From positions 1,119,070 to 1,183,069 of the forward strand of contig NZ_JAFG01000003.1 in the NCBI RefSeq assembly GCF_000519305.1: 64,000 nucleotides of DNA, given 5' to 3'. Source of the stretch: Mesorhizobium ciceri WSM4083 (GTDB lineage: Bacteria > Pseudomonadota > Alphaproteobacteria > Rhizobiales > Rhizobiaceae). A program made the translations under genes and the position numbers. Shown one piece after another: positions 45,093 through 54,715 of this stretch. Each line of letters starts with the position of its first letter. Position 1 is the first letter of the stretch. The notes beneath the pieces are model-generated. The model saw only the letters and a list, made by a program, of their open reading frames with translations, ran no database searches and was not told the origin of the DNA.

Positions 45093-46379
45093 ATGCCTTA
45101 CCAATCCCCGATTTCCCCCGGCCGTTCCTGGTACGAGGACACGGCCGGTCCGAGACCTGAATACCCGGCGCTGGATGGCGACCGCACGTGCGACGTCGTC
45201 ATCATCGGCGGCGGCTTTACCGGCCTGTCGGCGGCGGCGCATCTGGCCAAGGCGGGCACCAATGTCGTGCTGATCGACGCGTACCGCTTCGGCGATGGCG
45301 CCTCCGGGCGCAATGGCGGGCAGCTCGGCACCGGCCAGCGCGCCTGGGCCGAGGACCTGGAATCCGAGTATGGCTTGGCCCGCGCCAAGGCGCTGTTTGA
45401 TCTTGCCGAAGAGGCCAAGGCGCATCTCCTCGAATTCACTGCCGCCAACCAGATCGATATCGACTACATGCCGGGCCAGCTCTCGGTTGCGCACAAGGCG
45501 CGCTATGTCGACGACTACAAGGCGCATGCCGAGATCATGGCGAGCCGTTTTTCCTACCCGCATATCTCGTTCATGGATGCCAGGGAGACGGCGGAGCGGT
45601 TGGGCTCGACCGCCTATTTCGGCGGCACGCGCGACACCGGCACCGGCCACATCCATCCGATGAAGCTGTTGACCGGTACGGCGCGGGTGGCAGCGCTTGC
45701 AGGCGCGCAGCTGTTCGAGGGGACGTCGTCGACCGGCATCATTTCCACTGGCGGCAAGGTCAAGGTTTCGACACCGAGAGGCACGGTGACGGCGCAGAAA
45801 TGCCTGATAGCGGTCAACGCCTATGGCGGCACGCTCGAGCCGGTGAGTGCCGCGCACATCATGCCGATCGGTTCGTTCATCGGCGCGACGGTGCCTCTAG
45901 GAGCGGACTCGAACGTTTTGCCGGGCGGCGAGGCGGTCGACGATTCCCGCTTCGTCGTGCGCTATTTCCGCAGATCGAAGGACGGGCGGCTGCTGTTTGG
46001 CGGACGCGAGGTTTACGGCGTCAACGATCCAAAGGATATCCACATCCACATCCGCCGCCAGATCGCGGAACTCTATCCGGCGCTCGGGGATGTCGAGATC
46101 ACGCATGGCTGGGGCGGCTATGTCGGCATCACCGTGCCGAGAAAGCCTTTCGTGCGCGAAGTGATGCCCAATGTCATCTCGGCCGGCGGCTATTCCGGCC
46201 ACGGCGTCATGCTGTCCAACTTCTTCGGCAAGCTCTATGCCGAAATGGTTGCCGGCAACCGCGACCGGCTGAAGCTGATCGAGGATCTGAAAATCCCGCC
46301 TTTCCCTGGCGGCCGGCGTTTCCGCACGCCGCTGCTGTTCCTGGCGCTCAACTGGTTTGCGCTGCGCGACAGGATCTAG
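45093..46379 (+). CDS. FAD-dependent oxidoreductase, gamma-glutamylputrescine oxidase type (PuuB/OrdL-like)
   Basis: DAO-family flavin amine oxidase of 428 aa. The FAD motif GGGFTG is at residues 39-44, followed by the family segment GASGRNGGQLGTGQR and the C-terminal HGWGGYVGITVPRKPFVRE with GYSGHGVMLSNFFGKLYAE. PuuB-type enzymes oxidise gamma-glutamylputrescine, made by PuuA, to the aldehyde. It follows the PuuA-like gene across the heptamer repeat; whether both share a transcript depends on that repeat. Confidence 0.88.
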   Translation: MPYQSPISPGRSWYEDTAGPRPEYPALDGDRTCDVVIIGGGFTGLSAAAHLAKAGTNVVLIDAYRFGDGASGRNGGQLGTGQRAWAEDLESEYGLARAKALFDLAEEAKAHLLEFTAANQIDIDYMPGQLSVAHKARYVDDYKAHAEIMASRFSYPHISFMDARETAERLGSTAYFGGTRDTGTGHIHPMKLLTGTARVAALAGAQLFEGTSSTGIISTGGKVKVSTPRGTVTAQKCLIAVNAYGGTLEPVSAAHIMPIGSFIGATVPLGADSNVLPGGEAVDDSRFVVRYFRRSKDGRLLFGGREVYGVNDPKDIHIHIRRQIAELYPALGDVEITHGWGGYVGITVPRKPFVREVMPNVISAGGYSGHGVMLSNFFGKLYAEMVAGNRDRLKLIEDLKIPPFPGGRRFRTPLLFLALNWFALRDRI

Positions 46380-46392
46380 CCGACCGTCCTGA

Positions 46393-46420
46393 TGTAATAT
46401 TGTAATATTCATTGTAACAT
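46393..46420. promoter_or_regulatory. TGTAATAT repeat block
   Basis: TGTAATAT occurs at 46393-46400 and 46401-46408, and TGTAACAT at 46413-46420, just after the oxidase stop in an otherwise GC-rich region. The block is 200 bases upstream of the SH3 protein gene and may be a promoter or operator. The neighbouring 46421-46626 has no other recognisable feature. Confidence 0.4.
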
Positions 46421-46626
46421 TTGTTGCCCGTGCGACGCATTGCGCAATTTCCCGCAAAGGCGCAGAATCCCCTATAATGGCGTACTGATGCCACAATCGC
46501 AGGCGAAAGCTGCCGGTTCTGGGCGATTGTTCGGGGATTGTTGCGGGCCTGCCCGCGTTGTTTTTGGGACCTATGCGGATCAGACGCCGGACTTCCGGCA
46601 CCGACCGATAGAACGTCGGCCCGCTT

Positions 46627-47463
46627 ATGGAGGTGGCAAGAGTGAGAGAGCCCTTCAGTTTCGGTACGCCGGAACGTCGGCGCTTTGCCATGCAGTTCGG
46701 ATACGACATGCGGCCGTCCTTCTGGCAGGAAGTCCGTTCGAACTCGCATCTGGTGATCGCCGCGATCGGCACAGCCGCGCTGCTTGGCGTCGCCGCCGTG
46801 GCGCTGTGGCTGGCATTGCCGGCCAGCGACAGGCAGGCGGCAGCGAGCCCCGAACAGACCATTCCAACGGTTCCGGTGAAGACAACGAAAATAACCCCGG
46901 TTGGGGCCGCGGTCGCCGCGGCAGCCGCGCCGCAGGCCCACAAGTCCGACGCGGTTCCAACAACCGTGGCGGCCGCGCAGGCCAACATACCCGCACTCGC
47001 CGCCAATGACCCGCGCTGGACCGGTTCCCAGCCGAAGGACGCATCCGCGTCCGATTCGACTGCTCCCAAGGCCGCGGACAAGCAAGCGGCGGCATTCGCA
47101 CAGCCGGCAGCCGATAGCGATGCCGCCACCGAACTTGCCAAGGTAGCCGCGCCCAGCGCAGCCGCGGGCAACCATCCCGACGGCGCACAAACTGCCGCCA
47201 TTCCCGCAGTGCAACCGCAAGTGCCGGCGGCGGAAGGCGATGACAGCCAGGCCAAGGCGAAGCCACGGAAAGCCGCCGCCGGAACAGGGCGCATCCTGAG
47301 GGCCGTGACCATGCGAAGCGGCCCGAAGAAAAATGCCGCCGCAATCGGTACGGTGCCAGCCAAAACCTCGGTGCAGGTGATGAGCTGCAAGCAATGGTGC
47401 CAGATCACCTACAACGGCAAGACCGGCTGGATCTACAAGAGTTACATCAAGACCGGCGCGTGA
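46627..47463 (+). CDS. Membrane-anchored bacterial SH3-domain protein
   Basis: A 278-aa protein with a short cytoplasmic N-terminus, one membrane helix at about residues 42-64 (LVIAAIGTAALLGVAAVALW), a 140-residue Ala/Pro-rich linker and a C-terminal SH3_3 domain from about 215 (ILRAVTMRSGPKKNAAAIG, then WCQITYNGKTGWIYKSYI). Such domains bind peptidoglycan or partner proteins in the periplasm, so a cell-wall role is likely. It is a single gene, convergent with the SDR gene 12 bases away. Confidence 0.82.
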   Translation: MEVARVREPFSFGTPERRRFAMQFGYDMRPSFWQEVRSNSHLVIAAIGTAALLGVAAVALWLALPASDRQAAASPEQTIPTVPVKTTKITPVGAAVAAAAAPQAHKSDAVPTTVAAAQANIPALAANDPRWTGSQPKDASASDSTAPKAADKQAAAFAQPAADSDAATELAKVAAPSAAAGNHPDGAQTAAIPAVQPQVPAAEGDDSQAKAKPRKAAAGTGRILRAVTMRSGPKKNAAAIGTVPAKTSVQVMSCKQWCQITYNGKTGWIYKSYIKTGA

Positions 47464-47475
47464 CGCCTGGCACTT

Positions 47476-48222
47476 TCAAATGCAGCGGCCGCCGTCGACC
47501 TCCAGCGCCACGCCGGTGATGAAGGCGGCTTCGTCCGAGGCCAGCCAGAGTGCGGCATTGGCGATGTCGAGCGGCGTCGAAAGCCGGCCGAGCGGGATCG
47601 ATGCGCGGAACTTCTCGCGGATCTCGGGCGTGTCAGCGCCCATGAATTTCTCCAGCATGCCGGTCTCGCCGGCAACCGGGCAGAGGCAGTTGACGCGGAT
47701 GTTCTTCGGCGCCAGTTCCACCGCCATCGATTTGGTGGCGGTGATCGCCCAGCCTTTCGACGCATTGTACCAGGTGAGGCCAGGGCGCGGCCGCAGACCC
47801 GCGGTGGAGGCCGTGGTCAGGATGACGCCGCCGCCCTGCCGCTCCATGATCGGCACCACGGCCAGTGCCGCGTGATAGATCGCCTTCATGTTGACTGATG
47901 TTATCAGGTCGAAGGTCTCCTCGTCGACATTGAGCATGTCGCCGTTGCGATGGGTGTAGCCGGCATTGTTGACCATGATGTCGATGCGGCCGAAGGCGCT
48001 TTTGGCGGCATAGATCATCTCGTCGAATTCGGAGCGCAGCGAGACATCGGTCTGGGTCCAGATCGCCGCTTCACCGATCTCGCCGGCGACGCGCTCCGCA
48101 CCCCTGGCGTTGAGATCGGCGACAACGACCCTGGCGCCCTCCTGCGCAAAGCGCCTGGCGATGCCCTCGCCAAAACCCGACGCAGCACCGGTGATGACGG
48201 CAACCTTGTTTTCCAGACGCAT
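47476..48222 (-). CDS. Short-chain dehydrogenase/reductase
   Basis: NAD(P)-dependent SDR of 248 aa. Cofactor motif GAASGFGEGIA is near the N-terminus, with NNAGY around residue 90, a Ser in TTASTAG and catalytic WYNASK. The C-terminus GVALEVDGGRCI is typical of FabG-like members. The ATG at 48222 follows GGGAAAAG; an ATG 15 bases further out (48237) is also possible. The substrate is unknown. Confidence 0.88.
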   Translation of the reverse strand: MRLENKVAVITGAASGFGEGIARRFAQEGARVVVADLNARGAERVAGEIGEAAIWTQTDVSLRSEFDEMIYAAKSAFGRIDIMVNNAGYTHRNGDMLNVDEETFDLITSVNMKAIYHAALAVVPIMERQGGGVILTTASTAGLRPRPGLTWYNASKGWAITATKSMAVELAPKNIRVNCLCPVAGETGMLEKFMGADTPEIREKFRASIPLGRLSTPLDIANAALWLASDEAAFITGVALEVDGGRCI

Positions 48223-48237
48223 GCTTTTCCCGCTCAT

Positions 48238-48536
48238 GATTGGCGCCTATCGACCGGTATGCCAACGGCGCACATCCGCGCGAGGCCACCGCTTCTGACC
48301 GGATTGGTCGAAGATGTGGGGCCATCGCCGATTTCTCCTTTGGCTTTCGCGTCGATCCCGCTCTATGCTGCAACTGCGAAGGCTTCCGGAGCCGCGCCTG
48401 TCGACAAGCCTCCGGGTCATCGGACTGTCAAGGGGCAGGCGGATACACCCAGATGTGACACCATGGCACTGGAAAATTTAAATCGATTAGATTATATCAG
48501 CCGCGTCACAGCGACCGGCGTCAAAGCGGACAGACC
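48238..48536. promoter_or_regulatory. Promoter region upstream of zwf
   Basis: No gene is credible. An AT-rich island at 48471-48500 (around AATTTAAATCGATTAGATTA) contains the palindrome ATTTAAAT and lies about 40 bases before zwf. It probably holds the promoter and a regulator site of the Entner-Doudoroff operon, but the regulator is not identified. Confidence 0.4.
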
Positions 48537-50006
48537 ATGACCAGCCAGATCATCCCCGTCGAGCCTTTCGACTTCATCATTTTCGGCGGCACCGGCGATC
48601 TGTCGGAGCGCAAGCTTCTGCCGTCGCTCTATTATCGCCAGCGCGACCATCAGTTTTCGGAGCCGACACGCATCATCGGCACCTCACGCTCGAAAATGAG
48701 CGACGAAGAATTCCAGGCCTTCGCCAAACAGGCGATCTCCGAGCACGTCAAACCGGCCGACATCGACGCCAAGGAACTGAAGACTTTCCTGGCGCGGCTG
48801 TCCTACGTCTCCGCCGATGCGACGAGCGGCGCCGGCTTCGACAAGCTCAAGAAGGCAATCGGCGACAGCGACCGCATCCGGGCCTTCTACCTGGCGGTGG
48901 CGCCGGCGCTGTTCGGTGACATCTCGCACAAGCTGAAAGAGCACAATCTGATCACGCCGAACTCGCGCATCGTGCTGGAAAAGCCGATCGGCCGCGATCT
49001 CGATTCGGCACGCAAGCTCAACGACCTGGTCGGGGACGACTTCCACGAAAGCCAGATCTTCCGCATCGACCATTATCTCGGCAAGGAGACGGTGCAGAAC
49101 CTGATGGCGCTGCGCTTCGCCAACGCGCTCTACGAGCCGTTGTGGAATTCGGCCCATATCGACCATGTCCAGATCACCGTGGCCGAGACCGTCGGCCTGG
49201 AGGACCGCGTCACCTATTACGACAAGGCCGGCGCGCTGCGCGACATGGTGCAGAACCATATGCTGCAGCTGCTGTGCCTCGTCGCCATGGAAGCGCCGTC
49301 GTCGATGGATGCCGACGCCGTGCGCGACGAAAAGCTGAAGGTGCTGCGGGCACTGAAGCGCATCAACGGCAACGAGGCGCCGAAGCACACGGTGCGCGGG
49401 CAGTATCGCGCCGGGGCTTCGGCCGGCGGACCGGTGAAAGGCTATGTCGAGGAACTCGGCAAGGACAGCAACACCGAAACCTTCGTCGCCATCAAGGCCG
49501 AAATCGGCAATTGGCGCTGGGCGGGCGTTCCGTTCTATCTCCGCACCGGCAAACGGCTGGCGACGCGGGTTTCGGAAATCGTCATCGAATTCAAGCCGAT
49601 CCCGCATTCGATCTTCGGCGACAGCGCCGGACCGATCTTCGCCAACCAGTTGGTCATCCGGCTGCAGCCTGACGAAGGCGTCAAGCAGTTCATCATGATC
49701 AAGGATCCGGGTCCGGGCGGCATGCGGCTGCGCCAGATCTCGCTCGACATGAGTTTCGCGCAGTCCTTCGACGGCCGCGCCCCGGACGCCTACGAACGGC
49801 TGATCATGGACGTCATCCGTGGCAACCAGACGCTGTTCATGCGCCGTGACGAAGTCGAGGCGGCGTGGAAATGGATCGACCCGATCCAGAATGCCTGGGA
49901 AAGTGCCAGGCAGGAGGCGCAGGGCTACACGGCGGGCACCTGGGGCCCATCGGCCTCGATAGCGCTGATCGAACGTGACGGGCGGACATGGCACGAGAGC
50001 AATTGA
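48537..50006 (+). CDS. zwf: Glucose-6-phosphate 1-dehydrogenase
   Basis: Oxidises glucose-6-phosphate to 6-phosphogluconolactone with NADP, the first step of the Entner-Doudoroff and pentose phosphate routes; 489 aa, standard. The cofactor motif GGTGDLSERKL is at residues 17-27 and the substrate/catalytic motif RIDHYLGKE starts at 176 with the key His nearby. First gene of zwf-pgl-edd, overlapping pgl by 19 bases. Confidence 0.97.
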   Translation: MTSQIIPVEPFDFIIFGGTGDLSERKLLPSLYYRQRDHQFSEPTRIIGTSRSKMSDEEFQAFAKQAISEHVKPADIDAKELKTFLARLSYVSADATSGAGFDKLKKAIGDSDRIRAFYLAVAPALFGDISHKLKEHNLITPNSRIVLEKPIGRDLDSARKLNDLVGDDFHESQIFRIDHYLGKETVQNLMALRFANALYEPLWNSAHIDHVQITVAETVGLEDRVTYYDKAGALRDMVQNHMLQLLCLVAMEAPSSMDADAVRDEKLKVLRALKRINGNEAPKHTVRGQYRAGASAGGPVKGYVEELGKDSNTETFVAIKAEIGNWRWAGVPFYLRTGKRLATRVSEIVIEFKPIPHSIFGDSAGPIFANQLVIRLQPDEGVKQFIMIKDPGPGGMRLRQISLDMSFAQSFDGRAPDAYERLIMDVIRGNQTLFMRRDEVEAAWKWIDPIQNAWESARQEAQGYTAGTWGPSASIALIERDGRTWHESN

Positions 50007-50704
50007 ACAGCGCCGCCTATAGCTGGAACGGCTTCACTTCGCGCCAGGAACTGGCGGCAGCCCTTGCAGGCCATGTTGCAGGCAGACTGACCAAGGCGAT
50101 CGCCGAGCGCGGCACGGGGTTGCTCGCCGTCTCCGGCGGCACCACGCCGGCAAAATTCTTCGCCGCCCTTTCAGCGATACCCATCGCCTGGGACAAGGTG
50201 ATCGTGACGCTGGTCGACGAGCGTTTCGTGCCGGCCTCCTCGCCACGCTCCAATGCCGGGCTGGTGGCCGCCAATCTGTTGCAGAACGCGGCCAAGGCGG
50301 CTCGTTTCGTGCCGCTTTATCACGAAGCCACCAGCATCGAGGACGCGGCCTCGTCCGACGATGCAGCGCTCCGGTCCTTGCCCTGGCCGCTCGATGTCGT
50401 CGTGCTCGGCATGGGGCCGGACGGCCACACCGCCTCGTTCTTTCCCGATGCCGACGATCTGGCAACGCTGCTCGACCTGTCCTCCGACAGGATCGTGCTG
50501 CCCGTTCATGCGGCAAGTGCGGGCGAGCCGCGGCTGACCCTGTCGCTGGCACGCATCGTCGAAGCCGGCTTCATCGCGCTGCACATAGAGGGTGAGGACA
50601 AGCGTGTCGCCTTCGACGGCGCGGTCGCCCCCGGGCCGCGAAAACCAATCCGTGCCGTGCTCGACGCAGCACATAAGCCCGTAGAGGTTTTCTGGGCCCC
50701 CTGA
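49988..50704 (+). CDS. pgl: 6-phosphogluconolactonase
   Basis: Hydrolyses 6-phosphogluconolactone to 6-phosphogluconate; 238 aa, DevB/Pgl family. Motifs are [17 protein letters not shown], the strand [10 protein letters not shown] and [17 protein letters not shown]. The ATG lies inside the end of zwf (19-base overlap), so translation is coupled. This conventional lactonase is unrelated to the SMP-30-type propellers at 16-20 kb. Confidence 0.96.
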   Translation: MAREQLNSAAYSWNGFTSRQELAAALAGHVAGRLTKAIAERGTGLLAVSGGTTPAKFFAALSAIPIAWDKVIVTLVDERFVPASSPRSNAGLVAANLLQNAAKAARFVPLYHEATSIEDAASSDDAALRSLPWPLDVVVLGMGPDGHTASFFPDADDLATLLDLSSDRIVLPVHAASAGEPRLTLSLARIVEAGFIALHIEGEDKRVAFDGAVAPGPRKPIRAVLDAAHKPVEVFWAP

Positions 50705-50777
50705 ATCTCGATTCACTCTGGTCCCGGCAAACGGCGGGAGGATGTTTCCGGGACCTCGCCTGAAAGGACCGACCGCC

Positions 50778-52601
50778 ATGACCGCCAGACGCGACATCGA
50801 AGCCATCACCGAACGCATCCGCCAGCGCTCAAAGCCGGGCCGCGAGCGTTATCTCGGCCGCATCGCCGAGGCGTCGAACCGCACCGCCAACCGGGCCGTG
50901 CTGTCGTGCGGCAATCTCGCCCACGGCTTTGCGGTGTGCAGCCCCTCGGAAAAGCTCGCGCTTGGCGCCGACAAGGTGCCGAACCTCGGCATCATCACCT
51001 CCTACAACGACATGCTGTCGGCGCATCAGCCGTTCGAGACCTTCCCCGCGCTGATCAAGGATGCAGCCCGCGAAGCCGGCGGCATCGCCCAGGTGGCAGG
51101 CGGCGTGCCGGCGATGTGCGACGGCGTCACCCAGGGCCAGCCCGGCATGGAGTTGTCGCTGTTTTCGCGCGATGTCATCGCCATGGCCGCCGCGATCGGC
51201 CTGTCGCACAACATGTTCGACGCCGCCGTCTATCTCGGCGTCTGCGACAAGATCGTGCCGGGGTTGGTGATCGCCGCATTGACCTTCGGCCATCTGCCGG
51301 CGGTGTTCATTCCGGCCGGACCGATGACATCAGGTCTGCCCAACGATGAAAAGGCCAAGGTCCGCCAGCTCTATGCCGAGGGCAAGGCAGGACGCGCCGA
51401 ACTGCTGGAGGCCGAGTCCAAATCCTACCATGGCCCGGGCACCTGCACCTTCTACGGCACGGCGAATTCCAACCAGATGCTGATGGAGATCATGGGCCTG
51501 CACACGCCGGGCGCTTCCTTCGTCAATCCGGGCACGCCGCTGCGCGAAGCGCTGACCCGCGAGGCGACGAAGCGGGCGCTGGCGATCACCGCGCTCGGCA
51601 ATGCCTATACGCCGGTCGGCCGGATGATCGACGAGCGCTCGATCGTCAACGGCGTCGTCGGCCTGCACGCCACCGGCGGCTCGACCAATCACACCATCCA
51701 CCTGATCGCCATGGCGGCGGCGGCCGGCATCGCCATCACCTGGCAGGATATTTCCGATCTTTCGGAGGCCGTGCCGCTGCTGGCGCGTGTCTATCCAAAC
51801 GGCCTTGCCGACGTGAATCATTTCCACGCCGCCGGCGGGCTCGGCTTCCTGATCCGCGAGTTGCTCGATGAAGGCATCCTGCATGAGGATGTGCAGACGA
51901 TATGGGGCGAAGGCCTGAGGCCCTATGCGGTCGAGGCAAAGCTCGGCGCCGACGGAGGCGTGGTGCGCGAGGCCTCGCCGAAGGCAAGCGGCGACGAAAA
52001 GGTGCTGGCGCCGTTCAACAAGGCATTCCAGGCGACCGGCGGCCTGAAGGTGCTGTCAGGCAATCTCGGCCACGCCGTCATCAAGACTTCCGCGGTGAAG
52101 CCGGAGCGCCGTATCATCGAGGCACCGGCCAGGGTCTTCGACAGCCAGCAAGGGCTGAACGATGCGTTCAAGGCGGGCACGCTGACCGGCGATTTCATCG
52201 CCGTCATCCGCTTCCAGGGGCCGAAGGCCAATGGCATGCCGGAACTGCACAAGCTGACCACGGTGCTCGGCATCCTGCAGGATCGCGGCCAGCGCGTGGC
52301 GCTGGTCACCGACGGGCGCATGTCTGGCGCCTCCGGCAAGGTGCCGGCGGCGATCCATGTGACGCCGGAGGCCGTCGAGGAGGGCCCTATCGCCAGGATC
52401 CACGAAGGCGACATCATCCGGCTCGACGCCGACGCCGGCACACTCGAAGTGCTGGTGCCGGCCGGCGACTTCGCGCTGCGCCGGACGGCGGATGCCGATC
52501 TCATCGGCAACGAGTTCGGTTTCGGCCGCGAGCTGTTTGCCGGCTTTCGGCAACTGGTCGGCCGCGCCGATCATGGCGCCAGCGCCTTCGGCACGGCTTG
52601 A
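50778..52601 (+). CDS. edd: Phosphogluconate dehydratase
   Basis: Dehydrates 6-phosphogluconate to KDPG, the committing step of the Entner-Doudoroff pathway; 607 aa from the ATG at 50778, preceded by AAAGGA. It is a 4Fe-4S IlvD/Edd-family enzyme with the segments [34 protein letters not shown] and [17 protein letters not shown], including conserved cysteines. It is the third gene of zwf-pgl-edd; no eda aldolase follows in this window, so it must be elsewhere. Confidence 0.97.
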   Translation: MTARRDIEAITERIRQRSKPGRERYLGRIAEASNRTANRAVLSCGNLAHGFAVCSPSEKLALGADKVPNLGIITSYNDMLSAHQPFETFPALIKDAAREAGGIAQVAGGVPAMCDGVTQGQPGMELSLFSRDVIAMAAAIGLSHNMFDAAVYLGVCDKIVPGLVIAALTFGHLPAVFIPAGPMTSGLPNDEKAKVRQLYAEGKAGRAELLEAESKSYHGPGTCTFYGTANSNQMLMEIMGLHTPGASFVNPGTPLREALTREATKRALAITALGNAYTPVGRMIDERSIVNGVVGLHATGGSTNHTIHLIAMAAAAGIAITWQDISDLSEAVPLLARVYPNGLADVNHFHAAGGLGFLIRELLDEGILHEDVQTIWGEGLRPYAVEAKLGADGGVVREASPKASGDEKVLAPFNKAFQATGGLKVLSGNLGHAVIKTSAVKPERRIIEAPARVFDSQQGLNDAFKAGTLTGDFIAVIRFQGPKANGMPELHKLTTVLGILQDRGQRVALVTDGRMSGASGKVPAAIHVTPEAVEEGPIARIHEGDIIRLDADAGTLEVLVPAGDFALRRTADADLIGNEFGFGRELFAGFRQLVGRADHGASAFGTA

Positions 52602-52623
52602 CGGCAGTTCTGCGTAGTTCATG

Positions 52624-52648
52624 AAAAAGGGCGGCACATGGCCGCCCT
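52624..52648. terminator. Terminator between edd and the VWA gene
   Basis: AGGGCGGC (52628-52635) pairs with GCCGCCCT (52641-52648). On the minus strand it is followed by TTTTTCAT, making a good terminator for the VWA gene; on the plus strand CTCTTG follows, a weak one for edd. Confidence 0.75.
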
Positions 52649-52669
52649 CTTGCGGTCGTGCCTGCGATT

Positions 52670-54334
52670 CTATTGCACGGTTAGCTCGGCCCGCTCGCCG
52701 GCCTTGACCGTCACGTTGCCTTCTTTGGAACTGCTGTCGGATTTCTCCGAGACGACGGCATAGTCGCCCGCCGGGATCGCTGCCTGGTACTTCTGGTCGA
52801 ATGCATAGCCAAGCGACTTGCGGTTGCCGTTGATGTCCTTCTTGGCCTCGAAAATCTCGATCTTCGAGGCTCCGGGCGCGGTGATCGCCAGCACGCCGGC
52901 ATTCATTGCGACCTTCAGATTCTGAGATTCGCCCACCTTGACAGTGAACGGCTGCTCGACGACGGCGAGATCAACCGTCGCAATCAACACATAGTCTCCG
53001 GGCGGCAGATCGAACTTGCTGTCGGGCCCAAAGGCGTAGGTCACCTCGTCCCTGGTTCCGTCGATCTTCGTTTTCGCCTTCGTGACCTTGAAGCCGATGC
53101 CCGAACCGTCCGCCTTGTCGCCGCCGGCAGCATAATAAGCATTGGCAACGACATGGCCGACACCGGCAATCATGTCCTTTTCCACGGTCTTGCCGGCAGC
53201 CAGCGGAATCGTCTCGGTAGCCACGCCCTGCCCGATCGTGACAGTCACCTTCTCGTCGCCGGCCGGCAACACGGCTTTCGTGGTTCCATAGAAGGTGGCG
53301 GGCATGTCGGCACCAGGATAGTCGATGACGACAGCCGCGCCATCGACGACATCCGCCCCCTCGCTCGGTCGCGGATGGATGATGAGCGTGCCGGCATTCA
53401 AGTTGAAGAGAGGCTTGTAGACCTGGCCTGCCTCGATCTTGACCTTCTGCTCGGTCTTCGCCTGGCCGTCACTGGCCACGACGATATAGTCGCCCGGTTC
53501 CAGATTGGCCTTGTAGGCGCCGTATTCGGTGCTGACGTAGTCGCCGCGCGTACCGTCGGGTTTCGCCTTGTAGATTTCCCAGGCGTTGCCGTCGGTGACG
53601 GGATCGCCGCCCTCGGCAAGCACTGCTATCGGCTGGAAATTGAAGTCCGGTTTGGCCAGCTCCGGTGCGGGCGCTGGCTCCGGTGCCGGAGCGGGTGCCG
53701 GTTCCGGCACCGGCGCCGCCACGGTCTCGGCAAGCGCCTCCTGCAGCGCCTTCTCGTCGGAGGCTTGGATGTATTTGCCGCCGGTGTTGTCGGCGAGGCA
53801 GGCGATCTGCTTGCCCTCGTCAGCAGTGAGGCCGAAGCCGACGACATCGGCGGTGAAGTCGACGCCGGATGCCTCGAGCTCCTTGCCAAGCGCGCAGGGG
53901 TCGCCGCCGCAAGTTTCGAGCCCGTCGGTGATGAGCACGACCGTCGCCTTGTCCTCGGTGTATTTCAGCGCCTCGGCCGCCTGTTTGACCGCCGCCGTCA
54001 GCGGCGTCTTGCCGAGGAATTTCAGGCTGTCGGCGGCGGCCGAAATGGCGCTGCCCGAACCTGCCTGCGGCGGCACGATCAGCTGGATGTCGTCGCAGCT
54101 GCCCTTTTCACGGTGGCCGTAGGCCATGAAGCCGATGTCGTCGTCGGTGGGGACCGATTGAAGCACGGTTCGAAGCGACTCTCGGGCGATTTCGAGCTTG
54201 GGCTTGCCGTCGATCTGCGCCCACATCGAGCCGGACGCATCGAGAATGATGATGACCTTGTTTGCGGCGAAGCCGAACGTCGTCATCGACAAAAGGAGGA
54301 TCGCCGCAGCGACGCCCCGTGCAAGTCCCGCCAT
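52670..54334 (-). CDS. Exported VWA-domain protein with repeated beta modules
   Basis: A 554-aa protein with a Sec signal (about 1-24). A von Willebrand factor A domain has the metal-site motif DASGS at 32-36 and the strand VVLITDGLETCGG with Cys pairs. A Pro/Ala/Glu linker follows at about 205-226. The rest consists of at least four similar small beta modules, each with a P-x-G-D-Y turn followed by V...G (near residues 276, 354, 443 and 519). The layout suggests an adhesion or envelope-binding protein in the periplasm. It is monocistronic with its own terminator; function unknown. Confidence 0.82.
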   Translation of the reverse strand: MAGLARGVAAAILLLSMTTFGFAANKVIIILDASGSMWAQIDGKPKLEIARESLRTVLQSVPTDDDIGFMAYGHREKGSCDDIQLIVPPQAGSGSAISAAADSLKFLGKTPLTAAVKQAAEALKYTEDKATVVLITDGLETCGGDPCALGKELEASGVDFTADVVGFGLTADEGKQIACLADNTGGKYIQASDEKALQEALAETVAAPVPEPAPAPAPEPAPAPELAKPDFNFQPIAVLAEGGDPVTDGNAWEIYKAKPDGTRGDYVSTEYGAYKANLEPGDYIVVASDGQAKTEQKVKIEAGQVYKPLFNLNAGTLIIHPRPSEGADVVDGAAVVIDYPGADMPATFYGTTKAVLPAGDEKVTVTIGQGVATETIPLAAGKTVEKDMIAGVGHVVANAYYAAGGDKADGSGIGFKVTKAKTKIDGTRDEVTYAFGPDSKFDLPPGDYVLIATVDLAVVEQPFTVKVGESQNLKVAMNAGVLAITAPGASKIEIFEAKKDINGNRKSLGYAFDQKYQAAIPAGDYAVVSEKSDSSSKEGNVTVKAGERAELTVQ

Positions 54335-54715
54335 CGAAATCTCCTAAATCCGCCCCTGATCCGGGCGGCAAGCTATTTGACGCGGCGCCGGGACACAAGT
54401 CCGGGCGCCCGGTGCGTAGGGCTGCGGACCCAGCTTAACAAAAATACTGGCGACAGCCAGTTCGGCGGTGTCGGCAGCCTTTTTCGCCGGTAATAGGAAT
54501 TTTTTCTTGACACCATGCCCTCAGCTAAGGTACATATTTGGCTATGGTGCTGATTTGCGCCGGTGGCCCGCCGCAATAGACGGGTTTTTTCGTTTGATGC
54601 ACCCGTCAGCCTACGCGCGGCGAAGGCTCCGAAAGAACCCATTAACCCGAATTCATGGCCCTGGCCCGATGCGCCGGGGCCGAATGCCGCACTTTTCAAC
54701 GAAAACGAAACCCGC
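54335..54715. other. Intergenic region upstream of the VWA gene
   Basis: No gene is credible. The part around 54480-54560 is AT-richer (for example near GGAATTTTTTCTTGACACC, a possible plus-direction -35) and holds promoter DNA. The 54600-54715 part is the trailer of the GlxA-type regulator gene. Confidence 0.3.

Noticed and set aside
45897..47408. Minus-strand frame (503 codons) covering the oxidase end and SH3 gene
   Set aside because: It spans two real plus-strand genes and the intergenic repeats; its Ala/Cys-rich sequence reflects the linker read backwards.
52624..52648. Possible small RNA between edd and the VWA gene
   Set aside because: It is a single short hairpin with a T-run between convergent genes, fully explained as a terminator.
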